This document shows, one piece after another, positions 20,468 through 33,296 of a DNA stretch of 64,000 nucleotides (position 1 is the stretch's first letter; each line of letters opens with the position of its first letter). Made by a program: the position numbers and the translations under genes. This DNA comes from Pectinophora gossypiella (taxonomy: Eukaryota > Arthropoda > Insecta > Lepidoptera > Gelechiidae): contig NC_065417.1 of assembly GCF_024362695.1 (NCBI RefSeq), positions 11,091,001-11,155,000 on the forward strand, written 5' to 3'. Below the pieces are notes generated by a model. That model had not been told where the DNA came from and ran no database searches. It was given only the letters and a program-made list of their open reading frames with translations.

Positions 20468-23400
20468 GTTCATAAAAAAATGAGCAATAAATATAGAGGA
20501 CAATCATGGTCCAACATTATACCTATCTCAATTCCCAGTAAACTAACTTTATTTTTTCACCAATCAAATAATCTTTCTCAAATACTTTTGTTCCATTAAA
20601 TCAAAACACAAAGATGTCTACAATGTCTTGAATAAGTACTGTATTATAAAGAACCTTGTATCTCGTTTGCTGTGACATAAAGTATGTCTTATATCTATGA
20701 TGTAAGACGAACATTCCTAGGCTTAGCCGACACCCCGGCGCCTCCACAGGCGCCACTGTTTTGACCTTCCCCGCATTGCTGAGGGGTTCGCCTGGACGAA
20801 AACCCTTATTGAATTACTTCAATTATAGTCCTACATATACCCTTGTATGTTACCCTTACATAATGGAATACCCCATCGCGGAACGCTCTATCAAAACGGT
20901 TTATTTACACAGCAATCAAGCTTTTCTGCTGTAAAAAAATAAACAGAAGTCACGAAACTAGTCAAAATGTCAATATAGATATAGAGGTCAATGACACTAC
21001 TCCGGCTCGCCTAGAGTAAAGAAAGCCGGTTTATTGAGCCATAAAATTATTGCCACAGCGACTAAGATGCACGGCTCCAGCAATAATATCGGATCCTTCT
21101 AAAAATATATCCGTTCCCGCCTCGGAAACGACAACTAAGCGAAATTCACCTGTGAAATGCTCGCGGCGTTCCCAACATAAGCCAGACATGAAATCGGCCG
21201 ACGAACCGGCAAATCTAGGCCAAGAAAGAATATTGCCTGTACATTTTTACCTGCATATCCACGGCAAATATCCTGCTTTACAACGTTAGCCAAATTAAAA
21301 ATGCTTAGTCAAGCGGGATTTAGGCAGTCGCGTGTAACCACAAACTATATGTCAAATATAACCAGGCGAGTATGAACAGCGTGACGAAAGATATACAATT
21401 TGCATTGATTATGGAAGGTTTTAGTGCACAGACCGCACCAATGAAAGTAGGCCTCCAAGAAATAAGACAATTGCAAAAAACATGGATTACGAGGAAAGAT
21501 CTGTTAACAATAGTTGCGCGGTCTGATACTTGCGATGCAAGCATCAGATTTAATGCTGCATTCGCGGAACTGGACGCATTTGGTTACATCTACATGAGAG
21601 CTAAAGCATTCGAACGGTATCAAGATTCCGGTTTTAATTAAAATGCAGTGAATCAGCGAGCGACCCCCGCTTTAATTTGCAATTTGCCTAAAATTCACAT
21701 AAGACCGTTAGTACGGTTCATGTTTTGTTCAAGTTTGTCAAAAAATCTAAATTACGGGATATGAGTTTTCCACCGGTCATTGGGTCATTCCTTGGGTCTT
21801 GCAGAATTCATGATAACAAACGCTGCCTTTTAATGAGTAGAATTACTTTCAAATGTAATCAGAGTATGGATTGGCATATAAAATTTATCATCGACAATAT
21901 TTTGTCTATGTACTTACGATGCGACGTAAAGCATAACATTTTTAGTAGGAAATTTATGGCAGCATAAAAGGGGTTATCTTGTGCAACCCCGCGTTATGGT
22001 GACCTATTTCCTCCAGTCCATAGCGTAATCTGTGCATTAATATCGGGGAATGAATGCCTGTGAACGCACGAACGCTTGCCATGGCATGGCGCAACGCCCA
22101 GCTTGTTCAATACTGTTCTAAATTAGAATTTACAACTTTTTCCACACGAACGCTTCAATTAACAGGTTCAATTAATATCATGGTATAAATCGCCCAGAGC
22201 GTGAATTATTAGAAGTTGCTGAAGACATTTTACTACTAAGTACTCTCTAGTATCCCATTGCTCAACGAAGAGTTAGATCTGTTTACAAGTGAAGACTACT
22301 AAAGGCGTTACAGCACTTACAGCGTAGATGGTATGTTGAAGTAGTTTACAAGTCGTGCGTGATGATCCTCGTTACTGCTTTTAAGTTATCTACAAAGACT
22401 GTAGTTAAAAACTTTCAAAAATACATTATAGACGATTTATAAGTTATAATATTGTTGGTAACGGTATGAAAAGATAAATATTTCCTTTTTTGTTTTATGA
22501 TTGTTTTAAAAGCTGGTCGGTAGAGATTTAGAAAGTTTCTATAGACTAACGGAACTAAGTCACTGTTTTTTAAACAATCAATTCAACAACATTCAAGTAA
22601 AAAAACCTGTGTCTTCCATTTGAATTCGAAGTTCCGCAAATAGAATGCCGTTAATACTGCATCGACGTACCCCGAAGCTTCGCTCTCCATTCACAGTTAC
22701 CAACTGAAAAATGCCGAAAATACCACCGCGGAGCAACGTCCGCGGCGGAAAACTCAATGGTTCTATTATGGACCTCATCTATTATGCATTTAGAGCCCAA
22801 TACCCCGAAAGGACATAAACGAAAATCGTTACCCGCGCACCAGAAGTAGAACACACGACAGAAGTCGAACCACATCATCTGTTTATGCAAATTCGGTGTT
22901 CAAGCGAGAGTATCAGTGAAAGGTAATCTTGATTGAATCTTAAGAACATCAATGCTTCGTTGTAAACCATCTAGTCCGCTTCATTGAGGCCGGTTTTTAA
23001 AGAAAACCAAACAACAGTTTAAAACCGTGTGGGCGCAATGGTCACAACACTTTTATCATGTAATTCCATCTACTATCAGATATTTTCGAAACTCGCAAAC
23101 CGAGTTGCGTGTCTCTTTTATTAATGTTAAGTTATTCAATAGCGTTTGTAAGTAAAAATATGTTAAACAAGTTTTAAGGCCGCTTCCAAGGAAGTGTCAT
23201 TACAAATTACAATATGTTGCAGGGTGGGTCTTCCCACGCGTTTAGGAGAGTCGAGTTTATGTTTACTCTTTGAAACAACTCTATGTATTTGAAAGCCAAG
23301 TATAATTAGGTGCATTGTTATCAAAGCGATGTAAAATAAATTCTAATGTCTGCGTAACGTACGGAGAAAATCGCACATCGCTTAATATTTAGTTTAGCAA

Positions 23401-25960
23401 TTATTCAGTGAGCTAAAACTTTGACTACTAAGTTACGGAACTCTGTCTTCGAACTTATAAAGTCGTGCCGTTGTCACCACAAATTGTTGCTCCCGCACGA
23501 CTATGTTTCTGCACGTCTGAAATTATAGGAATATAAAATTAATATGTATTTTACAGTTGATAATTGTAGTATTCGAGCCACGTACCTAACGTTGATCTCG
23601 TCTACGTAGGAAGACGAACTCTCGTGAAGTTAATAAAACACGCCAGGAATTTATGAGCAAAAGTTCCTAAAATAATTTGAATAACGCTCTAAAGCGGCGT
23701 ATGAGATCAGAGATTACAGTGCAACGTTCTCGGTGCTCCAAACATGGCGAGTGGATGTCACCGGTTTCCCGTTTGGGACTAATAAATGCGGGCCCGTTGA
23801 CTTGATAGTGGGAAGAGAATAATGTCGAATTATTATAGTCAATTAGCAGTGGGAAATAAACAGTTAAATAAATTGCTTCCAAAAGGTCTGCAATATTGGA
23901 ATCGTGCAGCAATTAATCTTATTTTCTTACCGATAAACCGTTTCCAAGTTACAGTTGCATTTTTCGATGTTGAAAAATGTGCTTTGTACATGAACGGAAA
24001 GTTCTCGCAATGCGACCGACAGAGCTTTATTTGCCATCGGAAATATCCTAAGTGCCGGAACACACCTGTGAACAGTCGAACTGTGAGCGCGACGGAATTA
24101 GGGCTAGGTATTGGACGCACCGTGGAGAAATGGACGCTTTAGGGGGTGACCGACTCCGAATGTGAACAGCCTTTGTTCACTGTAACGGCAGCCATGCGGA
24201 ACTAGCTCAATGACTTATTACCTATACCTAGATTGAATTTGAAACAATCACCTGAATATTCGGCTGGATAGCGGCGTGACATGGGTTGTTAGCCAGCTCC
24301 ATTTACCCATTACCCATTGCCCTAAATGCACGCTCCGGCTGCCACCTGAGTTTTTCAGCTCAGAGAGATTGCATTGAAAGCAGTGACTGCAGATAGCATA
24401 ATCCATTAGTCGCCGCCAGTAACAACGTTACGTTTCGTCACTGAATTTACATAGACCCGAGCGGTGGAAATGTATTTTCATTTACGCTTAAATTCTATGC
24501 AAATTATGTTTCCGCGGTCCAATTTTGCGAAATAATAGGCGCTCTGACAGCGACAGGTTGCATTAAGTAATTGTTCAAAAAATTTAACTTAACGATTATC
24601 ATAATTTTGCAGCCTGATTTGAATATTGTGGACCGAATATCTCTATGATTGTTGATCGACGTAGACTTCCATGTTACAGTTCACCTATCGGTAAATGGAA
24701 TTAGTTCATAAGACTGTCCTTTGGAGCGTGAAATTGGAGAATCGTTAGTTGCGTGTACTTTGTCCTCTTGTTCCTCTTTTGGTTGATTGAGCATATATGC
24801 CATATACCTACAGTTATTTTTTTCTATACCACTACTTGTTTCTTGTATCGTATTTCCACAAATAGTTCTGTTCGATTCTTTTCGTGACAATAAAATGTTC
24901 GATGTAGACATGTTTTGTATAAGGACTGTATTGGAGATGTCAGATGGACTTGTGAGACTCGATTACCATGAAAACGATTTTCTGACGAGGGTGTCTCTGG
25001 CGTAATGTATTTGAAACGGGATTCTATTTATTTGTACTGAGAAAGATTGACAAACTACAGTAGATAAGATGTAAAATATGTTCGAATAATACAGTTGGTT
25101 ATCGAAACAGGTCCAAAATATTTACGAGAGCTGTTTTGGGTTTATGTTTATTCAATGACTATCACGTTGACATGTGCAAATAAAAAGCAAAGCACCGCCC
25201 TAAGATATTTTTAGCGTGATATAGGTATCGATGTCCTCCATACGAAAGATTGTAGATTAGAAAGTATCAAGTCATGTCGTTTGTGAGGCGCCCCCTTTCG
25301 TCAGCACATTTGGAGCCTGAGAGCGGCTCGGTAATCGACTTCTCGCCGACTGGCTCGAGGTGTTCCACGGTAGTGGGTCAACGAGTTCACGACGGTCAAG
25401 GAGTGTGGAAATTATACTGCGTCTATTAAGGAGACTCATCGGTGAACTGGTGACGTCAGCCAGATACTTGGAATATGTGGAGCTTTGGAATATTAATTTA
25501 ACTTATTCAACTCGTTTATCACTAGTGTTCTGGAATTAATATAAAAAGTTTTAATAAAAAGACTTTTTATTTTTCCTAAAAGTCGTTTCTTCGATTAGCT
25601 ATTATGAACGTCTTCATAGACCCAATCAGATTAACAAAGGCCTGGCATTGTTCTGGTATCAGCGTCCCTCCCAAATTAAATGTATGTAGGTACTTCAGGT
25701 ACTTACATCTGCTTTTTGTGAGTTTGTTTTCCCTAAAATGGGACGTCAGATACATGAGCAATTCCCGATCCAACCCAGTGGACCAGTCATAGATTTTTTA
25801 ATGCCTAATAATTACACAATATGTTTTGGATTTTGCATGTTTGTTTGTCTATTCAGTATTACGTCTTGAACAATATTTCTTTTTAATAAATATACTACAA
25901 TGCTAACTGCATTTTTAAAACGTCTTAGAGAAATTGAGACATACCTCCACCCATATTAAT
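20468..25960. other. 5.5 kb without recognisable genes or full-length repeats
   Basis: Base composition is mixed, with several moderately GC patches (20,730-20,800; 21,050-21,240; 24,060-24,200; 25,280-25,470). Open frames are short and unconvincing. GGCGCCT..AGGCGCC at 20,737-20,754 is a perfect 7-bp inverted repeat. A perfect CRE palindrome TGACGTCA lies at 25,451. The stretch could be intergenic or a large intron with regulatory DNA. Confidence 0.4.
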
Positions 25961-25962
25961 TA

Positions 25963-26300
25963 TATACGTAAGATCACGCCTATTTCCTGCTGGGTAGACA
26001 GAAACCAAAAATATGAATGAAAGTAGACTTACAAAAAAGATTATGATACGGGTGTAAGTGGTAGAGTTGGAAGAAAAAAGGCCTCGGTGTACATACCGCG
26101 ATCTAATCCGGGATGTTTTAAAGAAAGGTCAGGTCAAGAGTACTCTAAATCAGCGAGCTTGCTTGAAGACTTTCATGAGAGTGCAAGACCCGAAAGTGCT
26201 GTGTCAGGATAGTAGTAAGTGATCCTACTCCAACGGGAAATACGCGTGATTTTATATATTTAGACAGAGACCACGGAATTCCACTTTCTAAGATGGAACT
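25963..26300 (+). mobile_element. LINE ORF2 end with inverted tail pieces
   Basis: The plus strand from about 26,070 translates as RPRCTYRDLIRDVLKKGQVK, then NQRACLKTFMRVQDPK and CQDSSK, with a few stops after. It is the same ORF2 C-terminus as at 13,800 and 47,245. An antisense tail block precedes it (25,963-26,005) and another follows (26,270-26,300), so the locus is rearranged. Confidence 0.6.
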
Positions 26301-26740
26301 AAAACCTCATGACACAAGAGATAATATTAGGGTTTGAAAATTTGACTTAGCTGATTAATCTTGACATACTATACGCAAAGTTACAACATTAATTTGCACC
26401 TAGTCTGAACACGACAGAATTGTTATCGCTCTATGTAAAATAGTTTCTGTTATTACACCCACGCGAGCTCTTTAGAAAGGAGTACCTAAATGACTATATC
26501 GATTACATTAGAAAGGGTTTTGGTCCATTGGTAATCCATATTAATTACAATGTAACAATTCGCTTAATATTCACTGGATATTTCATTCAATATCACCCGA
26601 ATCTTCCGCATGTGGATTAAACTGAAGCCAGTCAGATAGAACGTAATACAGCTTCGCAACTTTCGGGTAGGGTTTCTTCGTCAATGGCACTTGATACAAA
26701 AGGAGAATGGAAATCTTACGCTAATCATAAACCATCTTGT

Positions 26741-27033
26741 AGCAAAGCTTAAAGTTTCACCATGAAACTTAAGAACATAAACATTAACTACCAAACGCAC
26801 ATAAAATGGTCAACTAGTAAAAGGCATTGCCACCTATCACGTTGGTCTAACAGAAAGCGTGGTGAAATGTGGGTATATTCATCTTGCGATGGATGTACCT
26901 CTGACTACCCCATTGGGATATCGTCGTGAGCTTATGTTAGCAAGTAAAGCTTAAAATTACAACATGGAACATAGAAACGTAAACATTAACTACCAAACGC
27001 ACATAAAATGTTAAACAAGTAAAAGGCATCGCC
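26741..27033 (+). repeat. Direct repeat (about 92 bp, spaced 197 bp) around repeat B copy 2
   Basis: 26,741-26,831 and 26,938-27,033 share 'taaacattaactaccaaacg' and 'cacataaaatg', with 'agtaaaaggcat.gcc' at the end. Between them lies repeat B (26,832-26,935), with 'cacctatcacgttggtctaa' and 'gatggatgtacctctgacta'. The block looks duplicated, with the repeat caught between the copies. Confidence 0.7.
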
Positions 27034-30000
27034 GTGCAAGAATTTCTAAATTACAAAGTTGAAACAGACGAAGGTTTCGTTTGACTAGTCAAAGTACTAG
27101 GCGTGCATAGCGTTGGTGCAGGTGTAGTCAGAGTTTTAGCCGCGGGCGCTGCGTACTGGGTCAACAGGTCCGTCGAGCACCAGCGGAGTCTCTCAACCAC
27201 TTACTTAGAGGTTTCATACGTTCTACATACTTGACGGTTTGACGTATAGACTTGTGCCCAGAAAGTACTAAATTTGCTCAGTAAAAATTCCATATAGTGC
27301 CTTTGCTAACATAAAAAATATAAATATTAATTCAGAACAATGTGAAATCAATATCAATATACACCTTCAAGATTTAAGTGCAGTATTATTAGGCCGTCAA
27401 CGTCGGCGGCAGGATGTCCGATCATCTATTGTTTGTGTACGTTTGTTGCTCCGTCTGAGAATTCCGTCTGGATCTCGCTTGTTGAATAGTTTATCAATAG
27501 CTACGCTCCAACTATTTGTTTAAATGCACATATCATTTGAATGTTCATCTCACTCTAACTTACAGGGCATGAAATGTGCTAAAATCGTGAGGATAGGTAG
27601 TTAATTTTGTGCAAGTTGGTCTGCATTCGCCCGCCGTATTGATTTTTGTTATTTGCATCCCGTCTGCCTGCAGCAGCTATTGTTGGATGGATACTCAATT
27701 ACGTGGTTCCTTTCAGTGCATCGTAGTTTCGGTGAAAATTGGAGCTTAAGCTATGCATTTTCCATTTGTTTTGTCAACATAAACCTCAGTGAACTAGAGA
27801 GAATAGCCTGTCTAATGTCTAGATTTAGCACGAAACATAAACACACCTTTGTTTATGCAGGTCGTAGCGGAGGTGCTATTTCGAAATATACCTGACAAAC
27901 CCACCTTCCCATTTGTCTGGAAATAGTCGTTCACATGTCTGAATTTAGGTCGCGTCCGTTTATAATTATCTTTGCTGATGCGTCGCTTCGACGCTCATAA
28001 ACTCCATATATGACTGGGCGTGGCTCTGCTGTGCCATGGTTTACATTCCGCTACATTTATGTATGCCTACGATTATCGTATATCAGAATGTTATTTAAGT
28101 TGCCATGGAATTTGGCATGTCTTCGTTCCGCAGTCACATTTGTTTATAAGAGAGTATGCTTGGCGTGCGCTTCATTTAGACGTCAATGAGATAAGCCGTC
28201 GTTATCTTTTGGTGATGCTCGCTTCACAATCATAAAGTTAAAGAGCCTTTCATTAAGTACCTCCTACCTGGTGCTCAGTCCACGTTAATCTTCTCAGCGG
28301 CGCTTTGATCGTATCGCCTCCTGTCTTGGGTAAATTGACTCAAATTGAGTAATTACCGTCTGAGATTACTCGGTAATTTGAGGGGCGGAAGGTATCGATC
28401 ATCCCATTAACATAGCTCTGATACTTAATTTTATGACATTTTAATTAATAAAATGTCACATGTTGTTTCAGTAATTGCAAATTACGTGTTGATGTTGTAC
28501 AAATCGTGTTGTGACGCGGGTTGTATTTTCCTGTACATAAATGAAATGTGCAGATTTGACTCTGTTACGGATAGATACTTCGTAGTTTGCTTGTTAGGGA
28601 TTCGACTACGGGTTAAAAATGCGGAAGCATATCTTTCCCAAATGGCTAATTAAAGTAAAAGTTAAATTAGGTAAGTTTTCGAGGATGAAACTTTGTCGAA
28701 AGAATGGAGCACCTACAATTATATTAGGTCGATGACTCTTCAGGCAACGTTCGATTCAAGTGGATCTGTGAGTGTCACTTAAACCCTGAAATACGGCGAG
28801 CGAACAGATTTATTAAGGAAACCGTCGTTACTGATAATTTACGACTTGTTTTTAAACTTCTCGACAACTATTTTATCAATTCCTTAATTTGAAAATTAAT
28901 TACGATTAACCTTTATGCGACTAATACTAATTCACTTTATTTCCGTCATTGTATCGACTTATTTGTTTTATAACTGTTGGTATATGAATGTAACCGTTAT
29001 TGAAACAACCTGTCAAGATAGTATTTTATTGCTTAAAAGAAAATTCTATATTGGGAAGTTTAATTCATGAATACTAGACACGATTTTACCGAAAATGGGT
29101 TGGACTGGCTGCAGTGCACCCACTTTGGCAACGTCTAGAACGCTAATCAACTAGGCTCCAATAAAAGTCAGTCTGGGGCACCCTGAGGTCGATGACATAC
29201 AACTTTATTAACGACTTAAGTTATGATGGCTTACCCAGTTACATACAAAATATTTTGTGAACGCTAGGACCGCCTATGTAGTATCATGTAAACATATCTT
29301 AATAATACGAGTTTTCGACTTTACCTAACCTAACCATTAATTACTTCACACTCTGAAATAACATTTAGTTGATTCAATACTTTTCGATATAATGTAGAAC
29401 GTTGATGATTCTTTAATATCCGCTCAGGCGCTCTTTAAAGCGGCTCCTAGAAAAAACGATTAGATTTTCCCAGAACTCTAGAATTCGCACTAATCTCTCA
29501 ACTTTGACTACTTTTTATTAGCACGCCGCCAGAGCATTAAATTGGGCACTGAAGATGAAATTCGTATTTTCCATTAGCATAGCCTTAATATAATCATTGT
29601 TCCAGAATGTTCTTATGATTGAAGGTGAAGATGTTATGGATGAAGGTGTTCGTCCTCAAAATCGGCGAGTTCAGCGATCTGTCTGCCCTTTGCTTTTGAA
29701 TTGGGACTGACGCTCTCAGGTTCACTAATGTCATTCTCAGCGAGATTATTTTTGTTTTCTGATATTTCTTTTATGTACTGAGGGGCCTTATTTTATATTT
29801 GTGTTAAGAAATTGTTAGGTGTAGGTAGAACCGTCGATTTATTCTTACACTCTAGCGGTCAAACGAGCTTCCTTTCTCGTCTTCACTAAGAATGATGGAT
29901 TTATCTAAAAATATCAGCAACTTCATAATAGACTTACGGAACAACAAACTAAGTCTGAAAAACAGTTTTTACTATTCCAATAAGTCATTATTTTTTCTTC

Positions 30001-33000
30001 TGTATATACGCAGTGTTATGAATTAGTAAACATTTCTGAAAAAGCTGCTGTCGTTGATATACTATTTTCTTCGCCATCGCCACTTCCTTTCCTTTGCTCT
30101 ACTATTAATAATTTCTTTTCCTCCTGTCTGTCGTCTGTTCGTCAGTTATGCAACACAAGAAGTACAAAACCGTGTTCAGACATGTAAGGTCTTTGATGAG
30201 ACTTTTTAACGAGCCTTTTTTTTCTCAAACCGATGAAAATGTCTTAACTATTTTTATTATCGATCATAATTGGCTTCCAACATCAAAAGACATCGCATCT
30301 AAAAATATTGTAAATGGTTGTAAAGTGACCTGATGAAAGTTTGTCGACCTGAACTGGTGCCCTTTCGGGGAGCTTGTGACCCATCGTACCGACTGCCATT
30401 TAGTTTTCACCTTGGAAATCTACAAAAAATAACTTTATATTTTATTATGTTATATTTGACTTATATAAATATAAATACTAGGTATGTGAATACTTTATTG
30501 GTACTAAAGTGATTACTAAACTTAGTAGATTATTTAAACAGTTCTTAGTTTGATAGCAACTTTAACAGTACAGACAGGCGTTGACTTTCAGAGGTTTTCG
30601 AACTTCAGTAAAGCTCTGGACCAAATTGTTTTGTGATGGATCGAAATTAACTTTACCTCAGTAACAACATATGCGCAAGCCAATATTTACAATGAACATA
30701 AGCTTGTGTATCAACATCATACATTAATGTCAAAATTCTAAAAGCATATAGACACTTCAAACAAATTGCGTTATTAAAATTCTAGAATAAACTTTGTTGT
30801 TTAGTTTTCATCTAAAAGAAACTTTCGCACCTTTAGAACACTTCGCGAACCCTGTATAGCTATTCGGGAATATTTTTAATTTCCCAGAAACATACAAATT
30901 CTCCTTCAAAAGAAATTCGAAATTGATATCCAACGGCTAATGGCCTAAGCCCACTTAGAACGTAAGAGCTTTTCCAATAAGTTCTCTTTATTAATTTTTT
31001 TTTTTTAAATCAAGTTCGAACGGAAACCAATTATAACCGAATCTGTCTCAGTTCAATATTAATGAATCTGGGAAAATAATTGACGCTACAGATGGTGTTT
31101 TGACCTGGATATCGGAGTTTGGAATTGGAGCTAGTCCTAATATATATAGGAAGTGTGTCCAATAACAGGTCATTGATACCACAATTATTTCCTGCTTAAT
31201 ACCTTTGATTATTGGTACATTTTAGTGTATGAGAGAAATAAAGTTGATAAATTTTACCCTTCAGAACGATATCCCAGGATAGTAGATCAAGCAGCCTAAT
31301 AAATCGATGTTATTAGTAAGAACTAATAATAACTTATGGGAGTCTCATTATAAATGATTGTCTTTAAGGGAATATTTGTGTCCGAATGGATCTATTCGGA
31401 CAGCGTGGAATTGGTAATAAAGAAGCATTAACAAAACCGTCACGGAGCATTATCGCATTCAATTCAACCTTTTGTGGCTTTTCAATCACGCCGTGAATGA
31501 AACATGATGTCATTCTTATTGTAAAAACTGAGGCTATTGTCTTCCAAAGGTTACCTCAGAATTTCGAGTATTTTACCTACTCTTGAACTTGAAGAGAGTA
31601 GGCAATATCCCTTTTCGAAACGAGGCCCGATGTCTCGTATAGTTTTTATAATATATTTAAATCGGTGTCATCCATTGCTGTTATAATAATATAATTTGGT
31701 TCATCATTGAGACCTTTGCGTGTTAGTGAATATAAAATCGAACAGAGTATTTGCAGTACATAAACAGCGACAAAATAATACTCAAGACTTCCTTTGCTAG
31801 ATCATAAAAGCAATATCGTCTTTTTTGAAATTCCTAAAGTGAGCACGTCCGGCCCGTCTGCTCCATAACATTAAACTGTAGTAACATTCCTCACAAATAA
31901 GTTTAACAAGGGGATAGGTTATTCTTTACCTCGCTTGCGGTATTCCGGGACCGTTACGTCCCTCCCATCTGCTGCCATTCCGCTCAGAATGCAACTCCGC
32001 ATACTTTCCAAAGTCACCCCTAACAGGACAATTTTATACCCATAAAATAGTATTATTCCTCCATATGCCATAACTTTACACATTTGAAAGTCAGTTGGTA
32101 TTCTTTCTCAAACTTTCTTCATTATTTGGTTTAAAACATTAACGTAAACATTTGGGTATTTGATTTCGACTTATTGAGGCTTTGTGGTTGGTCTTATTAC
32201 ATTAAAAGATGAAACGATAGCTCGTTAAATCACGAGCTTACCTTTCAGCAAGTTGTAGGAAAAGACGGGTACGGTACAATAGCCTGATTTGAAAGTCAAA
32301 GAATTATTTTAAGGGTTACAAGAATAAAAGGCGCTGGTAAAAATATATATTGTTTAATTGTATATAATTACATATTGTATATAAAAAAAATATTTATCCA
32401 TTCCAGCATTAGAAAATTGTCTGTGTCTATATTTGTTAAACCTTAACGGCTCTATACCACAAAACAATGTTTAGAATTTAAACACAGTTGAAAGCTAAGG
32501 CAATCGAATTATTTGAAAATTAGGGCCACTTTTGCTTACCTGTCTTTCTTCTTGAACAGTGTCGGTGCTGAAATCAGTTTTGTGGTAAAGCCATATTTAG
32601 CCATATAAAGCCACTTACGTTCCGTACTAAAGTACGGAAGGACAATATTTCAAGAAGCGTTGATTTTAATTGCATCGTTTGTAAAATTCTACACGATTCC
32701 AGCATGTTCTGTATCTGCTACTAGCATTAAAATCATTGCTTACCTAGTATACTTTATAAGTACTGTCTAACGTCACACTACGAAGCTCTTAATAGCCTCT
32801 AAATATTTTTATGGTCTCGCAATTTCCTCTGATGAACCTCGCGTCCGCTGTATTAAGACTATCTTGTCCTTATTATATCCTTAGAGTGACCCAATTACTT
32901 GGGGGTCTAGAAAATGGGAAATATTATCATCAGAACACCAACATTTTTTGCAGGATAATGTTCTAACCTCGATGTGCTCAGCTCACTATCCCTGGTACAA

Positions 33001-33002
33001 GT
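27034..33002. other. 6 kb without recognisable genes or repeats
   Basis: No domain-like open frame was found and no tRNA or structured RNA stands out. Sequence is mixed and appears unique within the window. Confidence 0.4.
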
Positions 33003-33296
33003 CATCATCATCACCAGCCCATTAACGTCCCCACTGCTGGGGCACGGGCCTTCTCTATGGATGGATAGGGAGATCGGGCCTTAAACCACCACGCGGGCCC
33101 AGTGCGGATTGGTGGTTATTAACGACTGCTAATGCAGCCGGGACCAACGGCTTAACGTGCCTTCCGAAGCACGGAGGAGCTCGAGATGAAAACTTTTTTT
33201 TTGTGGTCACCCATCCTATGACCGGCCTTTGCGAAAGTTGCTTAACTTCAACAATCGCAGACCGAGCGCGTTTACCGCTGCGCCACCGAGCTCCTC
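33003..33296 (-). mobile_element. SINE with tRNA/5S-like head, copy 2
   Basis: Reverse orientation: a (CAT)n tail at 33,003, the block 'gtccccactgctggggcacg', the core 'cggcttaacgtgccttccga' at 33,149, then 'gtggtcacccatcctatgac' and 'gttgcttaacttcaacaatc', and the tRNA box A reverse 'taccgctgcgccaccgagct'. It is full-length like copy 1. I could not find a clear target duplication. Confidence 0.85.
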
